From Planctomycetia bacterium (GTDB lineage: Bacteria > Planctomycetota > Planctomycetia > Gemmatales > Gemmataceae): 40,598 nt of DNA. Shown here in pieces: positions 33,317-40,598 of this stretch. Made by a program: the position numbers and the translations under genes. The DNA lies in contig SYLG01000088.1 in NCBI GenBank assembly GCA_005808665.1, positions 1-40,598 on the forward strand. Direction: 5' to 3'. The notes below the pieces were generated by a model. That model worked only from the letters and a program-made list of their open reading frames with translations. It was not told where the DNA came from and ran no database searches. How positions within the stretch are numbered: position 1 is the first letter of the stretch; every line of letters starts with the position of its first letter.

Positions 33317-36300
33317 ATGCCCAGCCTTATTGATGAAGCCGCCGTAGAAGGAATGACCCTTGAGTGGTTCCAGGAACTCGGGTACGCCATTGGAAACGCT
33401 GAAGATCCGGAATTTCAATCCGAACGGGAAACCCTGGGGGATTGCCTTCTCCGGAATCGCCTCGAGGCATCGCTTGCCCGGATCAATCCCAAAGCCCAAC
33501 CCACAAGCCTCCGGGAAGCCCTTAGGCAAATCCTCCTGGTCGATTCTGCCCATCTCCTGAACAACAATCATCAATTCCATCGGCTTCTCGTCGAGGGGAT
33601 CGACTGTGAGGTCAAACGGCCAGATGGCTCCGCAGGGGCGGAAAAGGTCTGGTTGGTGGATGGGGCGAACCCGGACAACAATGACTGGTTGGTCCTTCAG
33701 CAATTTACTGTGGTCGAGAACAACAAGAAGCGCCGGGCGGACCTTGTGGTTTTTGTCAACGGATTACCCGTTAGCGTCATCGAGCTGAAGAATCCCAGCT
33801 CCGAACAAACGAGCATTCGCCAAGCCTATGACCAACTCCGAACCTACTTATCCGAGATTCCGACTTTGTTCGTTTGCTCGGAGCTACTCATTATCTCCGA
33901 TGGGATTCACGCCAGGCTTGGAACCATAAGTTCCGACTTTGAACGATTCCTCCCGTGGAGAACGGTGGATGGTAGGGCCATCGTCCCCAAGGATCTTCCC
34001 GAATTGGAACCTCTGATCAACGGGGTATTCAGGAAAGAATTCTTCCTTGAACTTGTCCGCAATTTTGTTGTTTTCGAGAACTTCGGGACCAAACAAATCA
34101 AGAAAGTCGCTGGGTATCACCAATTCCATGCTGTTAGGAAGGCTGTTGCCTGTACGGTTAAAGCTGCCAATCCTGATGGGGATCGGAAAATCGGGGTGGT
34201 TTGGCACACCCAGGGAAGCGGCAAATCACTCACCATGGTCTTTTATGCAGGAATGCTAGTCAAGGAACCTGCCCTTGAGAATCCAACCCTTGTCATTGTG
34301 ACCGATAGGGACGATCTGGATGGGCAACTTTGTGACACCTTTGGACGCTGTTCCGAACTCTTAAGACAAAAACCAAAGCAGGCAGACAGTCGGGAAAATC
34401 TGAGGGAGTTGCTCAAGGTCAACACCGGCGGTATTGTGTTTACCACCATGCAAAAGTTCATGGCGGAGACGGGAGAAACATTCCCTGAGTTGTCCAAGAG
34501 GCGAAACATTATTGTCATCGCCGATGAGGCCCACCGGACCCAATACGGTTTGCGGGTGAAAATGGACAAGGAAACAGGAGAGGTCAAGGCGGGGTTTGCC
34601 GCCAACCTCCGCAGAGCTCTTCCCAACGCCTCCTTCATTGGGTTTACCGGAACACCCGTGGAGAACCGGGACCACAGCACCCCTTTGGTTTTTGGCAATT
34701 ACATCGACACCTATGACATCCTGAGGGCGGTGGAGGATGGAGCCACGGTTCCGATTCTCTATGAACCCCGATTGGCAAAGTTGGACCTCAATGAGGCTGA
34801 AATTCCCAAATTGGATGAGGAGTATGAACAACTTTCAGAGGTAGAGGAAGCAACCAAGGGGAAACCCACCTCCAAATGGGCAAAGGTGGAAGCAATTGTT
34901 GGATCAGACAAAAGGCTGGACAAGGTAGCAAAGGATTTAGTGGAGCACTGGGAGAAGCGCTACAACGGGTTGGAAGGCAAGTGCATGATGGTTTGTATGA
35001 GCCGCCGCATTGCGGTTGAGATGTACAACCGCATTGCAAGACTTCGCCCCAACTGGGTCTCCCCCAATGATGATGAGGGACGGGTGAAAATTGTTATGAC
35101 TGGATCCGCTGCGGATGGGCCAGATTGGCAGCAGCACATTGGCACAAAACAAAGACGGGAGAAAATCGGTCAACGACTCAAAGATCCCAAGGATCCTCTC
35201 TTTATGGTATTGGTTCGGGACATGTTCCTTACCGGTTTTGACGCTCCCTGTCTCCATACCCTCTATGTGGACAAACCCATGCAGGGACATGGATTGATGC
35301 AGGCAATTGCAAGAGTCAATCGGGTCTTCAAAGACAAGCCGGGGGGTCTGGTTGTGGATTATCTGGGCCTGGCGGAAAATTTGAAACGAGCCCTGGCGGA
35401 TTACACGGAAGACGACAAAAACCAAACGGGAATTCCCATTGAAGAGGCAGTCGATGCGTTCCTAAGTTTGTTGGAGGTCTGCCGGGACCTGTTCCACGGG
35501 ATTGATTACCTCCCTTCCCTGAAGGGAGAACCTAAAGACAGGCTTCTGATCATGAAAAAGATGATGGATCATGCCTTGGATCCTGGACGAAGGCCCAAGG
35601 TCATGGCTCAAGTGAACCAATTGACAAAGGCGGCAGCTCTGGCGACACCTCATCCTGAGGTAATGGCGGTTGAGGAGGAAATTGCCCTCTTTCAAGCCAT
35701 TCGGGCATTGATTGCCAAAGACGGCAGCTTTGTTGAAGTTCGGGCCAACGCACCAAGAGTCGATTGGGACTCGGCCATCAAGCAACTGGTGAGCCGTGGA
35801 CTATCCGGAGGGGAAGTGGTCGATCTTTTTGAGGCGGCGGGGCTCAAAAAACCAAGCCTCGGTATCTTTTCCGAGGAGTTCCTGAAGGAAGTACGGCAGC
35901 TTCCCGAGCGCAATCTGGCGGTGGAGGCTCTCAGACGCCTGTTGGACGCGGAAGTGAAAAGGTCAGGGCGAAAATCGATTGTCAAGGAAAGACGGTTTTC
36001 CGAACTATTGGAAGGGCTCCTGGCCCGTTACAAAAACCAGGCCATCACCAGCGCTCAAGTGATTGAGGAACTGGTCCAGCTCTACCGGGACCTGATAGCC
36101 TCCCAGAATCGGGGCGAGGAAATGAAGCTCACGGAGGAGGAGATTGCCTTTTACGAGGCGCTGGAAACCAGTGATGCTGCCGTGGCAGGGCTTGGAGAAC
36201 CGCTTTTGGTGAAAATTGCCCAGCACTTGACCAAAATCATCCGGGAGAATGCTTCCATCGATTGGCAAAAGCGTGAAAGTGTAAGGGCCAATCTCCGAAG

Positions 36301-36409
36301 GTTGGTGCGCCGGACCCTGGCCAAGTTTGGGTATCCACCGGATAAATTGCCCAAAGCCGTGGAAACCGTGATTGAACAGGCGGAGAGATTGGCGGAGTTG
36401 GCAGCTTAA
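33317..36409 (+). CDS. hsdR: Type I restriction endonuclease subunit HsdR
   Basis: DNA-translocating, cleaving subunit of 1030 residues, a normal length. The PD-(D/E)xK nuclease site is RADLVVFVNGLPVSVIELKN at about residues 139-158. The SF2 helicase motor has Walker A HTQGSGKSLTMVFY (about 297-310), motif II VIADEAHRTQYG (about 399-410), motif III GFTGTPVE (about 441-448) and motif VI QAIARVNRVFKDKPGG (about 661-676). The C-terminal helical domain contacts the methylase. The ATG at 33317 has AAGGA 8 nt upstream; a second ATG at 33308 adds three residues. All active-site residues are present, so the locus appears functional. It is the last gene of the locus. Confidence 0.96.
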   Translation: MPSLIDEAAVEGMTLEWFQELGYAIGNAEDPEFQSERETLGDCLLRNRLEASLARINPKAQPTSLREALRQILLVDSAHLLNNNHQFHRLLVEGIDCEVKRPDGSAGAEKVWLVDGANPDNNDWLVLQQFTVVENNKKRRADLVVFVNGLPVSVIELKNPSSEQTSIRQAYDQLRTYLSEIPTLFVCSELLIISDGIHARLGTISSDFERFLPWRTVDGRAIVPKDLPELEPLINGVFRKEFFLELVRNFVVFENFGTKQIKKVAGYHQFHAVRKAVACTVKAANPDGDRKIGVVWHTQGSGKSLTMVFYAGMLVKEPALENPTLVIVTDRDDLDGQLCDTFGRCSELLRQKPKQADSRENLRELLKVNTGGIVFTTMQKFMAETGETFPELSKRRNIIVIADEAHRTQYGLRVKMDKETGEVKAGFAANLRRALPNASFIGFTGTPVENRDHSTPLVFGNYIDTYDILRAVEDGATVPILYEPRLAKLDLNEAEIPKLDEEYEQLSEVEEATKGKPTSKWAKVEAIVGSDKRLDKVAKDLVEHWEKRYNGLEGKCMMVCMSRRIAVEMYNRIARLRPNWVSPNDDEGRVKIVMTGSAADGPDWQQHIGTKQRREKIGQRLKDPKDPLFMVLVRDMFLTGFDAPCLHTLYVDKPMQGHGLMQAIARVNRVFKDKPGGLVVDYLGLAENLKRALADYTEDDKNQTGIPIEEAVDAFLSLLEVCRDLFHGIDYLPSLKGEPKDRLLIMKKMMDHALDPGRRPKVMAQVNQLTKAAALATPHPEVMAVEEEIALFQAIRALIAKDGSFVEVRANAPRVDWDSAIKQLVSRGLSGGEVVDLFEAAGLKKPSLGIFSEEFLKEVRQLPERNLAVEALRRLLDAEVKRSGRKSIVKERRFSELLEGLLARYKNQAITSAQVIEELVQLYRDLIASQNRGEEMKLTEEEIAFYEALETSDAAVAGLGEPLLVKIAQHLTKIIRENASIDWQKRESVRANLRRLVRRTLAKFGYPPDKLPKAVETVIEQAERLAELAA

Positions 36410-36622
36410 GGGCCTAACCGTCCGTCCTTTTTCGTTTTCGACAGGAAATTCAGGAAGGGTTTTTCCAGGAAACGATTGGAAATAGAGGCGTATTGGCTCC
36501 GAGGGAATCCTGGCTAAGGAGGCGGTTCCTTTTCCTGGTCGTTTTCCCTAGAATACCCTCACGCCAGGCTTGCCCAAAGCAATGCCTTGGCGACATGTAA
36601 TCCTTGGATGCAAGGAATCGAT

Positions 36623-36693
36623 GCGGGATTGGCCTATCGGCTGGGCACCAGCTTCCCAAGCTGGCCAGAGGAGTTCGACTCTCCTATCCCGCA
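36623..36693 (+). tRNA. tRNA-Gly(CCC)
   Basis: A full cloverleaf of 71 nt folds here. Acceptor GCGGGAT pairs with ATCCCGC followed by discriminator A. The D-arm stem is GCCT/GGGC with a GG-containing loop, and the anticodon stem CCAGC/GCTGG encloses TTCCCAA, giving anticodon CCC for glycine codon GGG. The T-arm is AGGAG/CTCCT with loop TTCGACT. CCA is not encoded. A CTTTTTT run follows immediately and probably ends transcription. It lies 213 bp after hsdR, at the right edge of the restriction locus. Confidence 0.95.
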
Positions 36694-36752
36694 CTTTTTT
36701 CTCCTCTATGGCCCCCTGTTTTTCATGGACAGGCAAGGTATTGTGGCCCTAA

Positions 36753-38675
36753 TCAATTGGCCCTGATGTCGTAACAGAAAAGGATTTCCTGATCGCGAAT
36801 GTACAATTTTCCATTGGCGACAACGGGATGGGCCCAGGCGGGGACTCCGCTTCGTTCGGGTTGCTCAAACCGGCCACGCTCAATGAATTTTTCACGCGAG
36901 GGCTCGACTAGGAGTATGGATCCCAATTCGGATCGCAAATAGAGGCGATTGTCCGCCCAGAGCAGTGACCCTTTGGGAGCCTTTCGATCCCTCCACAGGA
37001 CTTTTCCCGACTGGAAATCGAGACATACCAGGGACCCGCCTTCGTTCCCGCCATGGGCCCCGTACAGCGTTCCCTCCAGGACCACCATCCCCCCATGATG
37101 GTTTTGCATGCTGTTGGAAAAATAGACCTCCTCAGCCTGGAATTCCCCATTCTTTCCCTTCTTGAGTTTTGCCGCCCCGCCCCCGCTTCCATAGGCCGAG
37201 GAGGCAAACAACAGCCCATCCTGAAAGATCGGGGTGGAGCAGGTAATCCCCATCCGGTTGGCGGGGTGATCATACCGCCAAAGGAATTTGCCGTCCGAAG
37301 CAGAAATACCTACAAGGGCTTCCGCTGTTAGCTGGACATATTGTCGTTTTCCCTCCACCGTAATCGGGATGAGGGAAGCGTACCCGGCCCCGGAACGGGG
37401 ACCGCCAAAGCCTCCCTGGCGACCACCTGGCCCCCCAAATGTAAAATTGGTGGTTCCGGAATTCAATTGGCCCCCTTCGAATCCCTGATCGGCAAGCCAT
37501 TCCTTGCCCAAAGAGTCCTTGAAGGGACTGGTTTGACCGGCCTTGATGCGAATGGTTTTGGCCCCTTTCATATCGTTGGGCTGGGGAATGATTTCTATGG
37601 CCTTGACCAGCGGATTTTCGACCTGCCTTGTGAAAGTGATACGCAGTTCCCCATTACTTACTTCGACAGGAACGGACTCAATGTAGGCCTTGCGAAACCC
37701 GCCCGCCTTCACCCAGATATCAAAGTCCTTGAATTCTTTACCTTGGACATTGAACGAAAACAGGCGCTGGCCAGCTTGGGTAATCCCCTGAAATGTCTCC
37801 GCAAAGTAGAGTTTAACAAGGTAGTCCCCATTGGGGATTTTTCGGGAGAAGGCCGTCATTCCCCAATGTTCTCCAAGGTATAACCCGGGATCTTTGGTTC
37901 CCGTAACGGGGAGAGTGGCTCCCCGATTTCCGGGGGGAGCATTGGGCGGGGTGGGGCGAAACGGGGTATCCTTCCGGTCTGGCCGGGTGTTCCCCGGGCT
38001 GGCAGGTGTCCCAGGCATTCGGCTTTTCCAGGCAGTCTCGCCTGTTTTTTTGTCAAGAGCCACCACCAGGGCCTCCGGGCCCCCCGGGGTACAGACCAAA
38101 AGGTCCCCATCAATGAGAGGAGATTCCCGGTAGCTCCACATGGGAGGAACTCCGCCAAAATCGGTTGTCAAGCTCCTTCGCCACAGGATCTTTCCCATTT
38201 CGAGGCCAAGGCAAGCCACGGTTCCGCCCATCCCGATGACATAAAGCCGGTCGTTTTCAACCGTCGGAGTGCCGCCAGGGCCTTCCCTGGATTGGTGCAT
38301 TCTTTGTTGAACGGCATCTCCCAGCACGGTCGCCCAGACTTCTTTGCCATCGCCCTCGGATAGGGCCCAAACGATTTCCTTGCCATCCCGATGGCTCATC
38401 CCCAGGATCAGGCCTTTGGCGATAGCAGGGGCACTGTCCCCTCCCCCAAGGCCTTTGATTTGCCAAGCAAGATTGGGGCCTTGAGTCGGCCATACCTGAA
38501 GGAGCCCCTTCTCTTTGGAAATTGCGTCCCGGTTGGGCCCCTGCCATTGGGGCCAATCGTCAGCCTTGGCGGGGGATAAAGCGATCACCAAACCAAACAC
38601 CATCGTTCCTAGGGCGAAGGCCAGGGTGGTCACCCAGGATCGATTGGGTTTCACGAATGAAATGGAATAAGCCAT
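36753..38675 (-). CDS. Secreted PQQ-like beta-propeller protein with malectin-like insertion
   Basis: A 640-residue exported protein. A signal peptide (about 14-38, [20 protein letters not shown]) precedes [20 protein letters not shown], the planctomycete PQQ_2 opening. Propeller blades occupy about 40-225 ([45 protein letters not shown]) and about 400-640 ([44 protein letters not shown]). Between them, at about 255-365, is a malectin-like carbohydrate-binding domain: [55 protein letters not shown] Gly-rich linker ([13 protein letters not shown]) follows. GGGAG lies upstream of the ATG. The insertion suggests that it binds glycans at the cell surface; no catalytic function is evident. Confidence 0.9.
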   Translation of the reverse strand: MAYSISFVKPNRSWVTTLAFALGTMVFGLVIALSPAKADDWPQWQGPNRDAISKEKGLLQVWPTQGPNLAWQIKGLGGGDSAPAIAKGLILGMSHRDGKEIVWALSEGDGKEVWATVLGDAVQQRMHQSREGPGGTPTVENDRLYVIGMGGTVACLGLEMGKILWRRSLTTDFGGVPPMWSYRESPLIDGDLLVCTPGGPEALVVALDKKTGETAWKSRMPGTPASPGNTRPDRKDTPFRPTPPNAPPGNRGATLPVTGTKDPGLYLGEHWGMTAFSRKIPNGDYLVKLYFAETFQGITQAGQRLFSFNVQGKEFKDFDIWVKAGGFRKAYIESVPVEVSNGELRITFTRQVENPLVKAIEIIPQPNDMKGAKTIRIKAGQTSPFKDSLGKEWLADQGFEGGQLNSGTTNFTFGGPGGRQGGFGGPRSGAGYASLIPITVEGKRQYVQLTAEALVGISASDGKFLWRYDHPANRMGITCSTPIFQDGLLFASSAYGSGGGAAKLKKGKNGEFQAEEVYFSNSMQNHHGGMVVLEGTLYGAHGGNEGGSLVCLDFQSGKVLWRDRKAPKGSLLWADNRLYLRSELGSILLVEPSREKFIERGRFEQPERSGVPAWAHPVVANGKLYIRDQEILFCYDIRAN

Positions 38676-38983
38676 GGCTGGAAACTCCCAAAAATCAGGG
38701 TCGAACGCCGGTGGAGCCGTAGCCCCATTGTCTCTCTTAAATTAGGCACCTAAACCCCCGTCAATGGGGGAAAAAAGATTTTCCCCATTTTCTTTTGTAA
38801 CCCGGGGAAACCAGCCTTTTATTTTGCTAGCATTAGGTTTCATTTTAGGGGTATTCCCGTTGGTTCCCACCATAAGGTTCAAGCTACGGTTTATCAATCG
38901 TTTCAGGGCCCTCCCCCAACAGCCACCCATTTTTTAAACTGACATTGTTCAGGTAAATGGGCTGATGAGTTGGGCATGGGTAT
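38676..38983. other. Divergent intergenic gap
   Basis: About 308 bp between two divergent secreted-protein genes. It contains an AT-rich block near 38815-38850 (TTTTATTTTGCTAGCATTAG) that could hold a promoter. No gene, repeat or terminator was identified. Confidence 0.45.
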
Positions 38984-40396
38984 ATGAAAAAGATTTTGCT
39001 GGTCCTGTTCCTTGCCGTTGCCCCTATCTCCCAGGCCGCGGATCGACCTCTTTCCCTTCATCCGGGAAACCCCCACTATTTCCTTTTTCGGGGCAAACCG
39101 ACCCCGCTTATTACCTCTGCCGAACATTATGGTGCCGTTCTCAATCTGGATTTTGATTTCACAAAGTATCTTGACGAACTCCAATCGCACGGGTTTAACC
39201 TGACCAGGGTGTTCACCGGAGTTTATTGCGAAGACTCCCACTCTTTTGGTATCGCCCGCAATACCTTGGCACCCAAAGAAGGGAAATTGATTTGTCCTTG
39301 GCCGCGTTCGGAAAAACCAGGCTATTTCGGCGGAGGGAACAAATTCGATCTGGATCGCTTTGATGAAGGGTATTTCACCCGGCTGAAGGAGTTCCTTGCC
39401 AAGGCAAGTCAACGGGGAATCGTCGTCGAACTTGTGCTTTTTTGCCCTTTCTACGAGGATTCCATGTGGAATCTCAGTCCCATGAATGGGAGGAACAACA
39501 TCAATGGGTTTGGTGCGCTTTCACGCCTTTCGGTTTATGATTTCAAAAAAAACGGCAAACTCCAGGCGCTTCAGGAATCCCTGGTGAAAAAACTGGCTGA
39601 AGAGTTGAATTCATTCGACAACCTGTACTTTGAAATATGCAATGAGCCTTATTTCGGTGGGGTGACAGGGGAATGGCAATCGCGAATCGTGGATGTGCTG
39701 GTGGAAGCCGGGAAAACCCTGCCAAACAAACACCTGATCGCCCAGAATATCGCCAATGGATCGAAAAAGGTTGTGAAACCCCATCCCGCCGTATCCATTT
39801 TCAACTTTCATTACACCAGCCCTCCTACCGCCGTGAAGGAAAACTATGCCCTCAACAAAGTCATTGGCGAGAATGAAACCGGATTCAAGGGGACAGGGGA
39901 CACGCACTACCGGATGGAAGCTTGGGAATTTCTTTTGGCGGGGGGTGGGCTCTACAACCACCTCGACTACTCCTTTGCGGCCGGTTATGAAAAGGGCAAC
40001 TTCCCTTATCCGGCCAAATCCCCGGGTGGAGGCAACCTCGAATTCCGGAAGCAGATCGCCTTTCTCAAGCGTTTCCTGGAAGGGTTTGATCTCCTTTCCA
40101 TGAAACCCGATGAAACCCTGATAATTGGGGGATTGACCGGAAAAACCAGGGCGATGGGGCTCAGTGATAAGACCAGGCAGTATGCCTTCTATTTTTTCAA
40201 CGGCCCCAAGGTGAGGCCCTTGGTTGCCTTACCGAAAGGAAGGTACAAGGTGGAATGGTTTAGCCCGCTGACCGGAAAAATGTTGAAGGCCGAATCGGTT
40301 TCCGCCGTAGGACCCCCGATCGAACTGGTATCGCCCCCGTTTGACCCGGATCTGGTTCTCCGGATCAGGGCAATTGGCACGGACGAAACAAAATAG
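38984..40396 (+). CDS. Secreted glycoside-hydrolase-like TIM-barrel protein
   Basis: A 470-residue exported protein with a classic signal peptide (MKKILLVLFLAVAPISQAAD, cleavage near residue 19). The catalytic part resembles clan-A glycoside hydrolases of the DUF4038/apiosidase-like group. FLFRGKPTPLITSAEHYGAV is the first strand; HGFNLTRVFTGVY follows. NLYFEICNEPYFGG (about residue 219) carries the likely acid/base Glu in the 'NEP' motif, and VIGENETGF (about 293) the likely nucleophile Glu. A C-terminal beta domain (about 385-470) with YAFYFFNGPKVRPLVALPKG and WFSPLTGKML resembles the 'putative collagen-binding' domain common in these proteins. The substrate is unknown. The ribosome-binding site is weak. 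It is divergent from the malectin-propeller gene, and the two may both act on polysaccharide. Confidence 0.85.
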   Translation: MKKILLVLFLAVAPISQAADRPLSLHPGNPHYFLFRGKPTPLITSAEHYGAVLNLDFDFTKYLDELQSHGFNLTRVFTGVYCEDSHSFGIARNTLAPKEGKLICPWPRSEKPGYFGGGNKFDLDRFDEGYFTRLKEFLAKASQRGIVVELVLFCPFYEDSMWNLSPMNGRNNINGFGALSRLSVYDFKKNGKLQALQESLVKKLAEELNSFDNLYFEICNEPYFGGVTGEWQSRIVDVLVEAGKTLPNKHLIAQNIANGSKKVVKPHPAVSIFNFHYTSPPTAVKENYALNKVIGENETGFKGTGDTHYRMEAWEFLLAGGGLYNHLDYSFAAGYEKGNFPYPAKSPGGGNLEFRKQIAFLKRFLEGFDLLSMKPDETLIIGGLTGKTRAMGLSDKTRQYAFYFFNGPKVRPLVALPKGRYKVEWFSPLTGKMLKAESVSAVGPPIELVSPPFDPDLVLRIRAIGTDETK

Positions 40397-40598
40397 CCCA
40401 AGACGGCGGAAAATTAGGCCTGAGCTTTTGACCAACAATAAGAGCATGGGGACATTCTTTGTATGCGTTCACGGGTTTTAGTGCTAAACGGGTATAGGAA
40501 TAGTAGCCAGGGTCCCGATTTTCTCAACCCTGTAGTGGGATGAGTCGAGGTGAGGGAAGCTTTTTCCTGAAGGATTCGATGCAAGACCTGATGTATTC

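Noticed and set aside
40397-40598. A new gene at the right edge
   Set aside because: About 200 bp without a convincing start, ribosome-binding site or continuous frame reaching the edge.

Overview
The window looks like a chromosomal segment of a planctomycete, most likely of the Gemmata-like branch; this is inferred from gene content only. The pointers are a DUF1559-type pseudopilin, several secreted PQQ-like beta-propeller proteins opening with the 'WPQW.GP' signature, a Tat-exported amidohydrolase beside a ceramidase-like protein, a multihaem cytochrome with a TPR tail, and an NtrC-type regulator. Genes lie on both strands in short transcription units and base composition is moderate.

Layout. 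1-3291 (minus): the start of an unknown Cys-rich gene running off the left edge, then a neutral-ceramidase-like exported protein followed by a Tat amidohydrolase. 3715-6783 (plus): a membrane histidine kinase and its sigma-54-dependent response regulator. 6827-8985 (minus): a pseudopilin, a small AT-rich exported protein and a SAM methyltransferase. 9117-10514 (plus): trpS behind a hairpin-rich leader, and a 37-residue membrane peptide. 10542-15547 (minus): a frameshifted heptahaem cytochrome/TPR gene, polX and a UbiA prenyltransferase. 15941-18191: nusA and a FliA/WhiG-type sigma factor, convergent on a shared bidirectional terminator. 18192-19326 is gene-poor. 19327-21490 (plus): a 55-residue membrane protein, an aldo/keto reductase and a secreted propeller protein. 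21631-23670 (minus): EVE-domain protein, DHH phosphoesterase and an unknown protein, closely packed. 24202-28008 (plus): two overlapping PQQ-propeller genes and a formylglycine-generating-enzyme-like lipoprotein, closed by a terminator.

28181-36409 is a type I restriction-modification locus in the order hsdM, HEPN toxin, MNT antitoxin, four-helix-bundle protein, hsdS, hsdR. The gaps before the four-helix gene and before hsdS are filled by copies of a repeat with a 138-bp (46-codon) period. Each copy contains nested inverted repeats, and some carry a ribosome-binding site and an ATG. One copy supplies the start codon and first residues of the four-helix-bundle protein, and the last copy runs into the hsdS start. 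This is the least ordinary structure in the window. A tRNA-Gly(CCC) gene lies about 210 bp beyond hsdR. The right end holds a PQQ-propeller protein with a malectin-like insertion (minus) and a secreted glycoside-hydrolase-like protein (plus).

All calls rest on reading the translations and sequence by eye. Family names come from recognised motifs, not from database searches.
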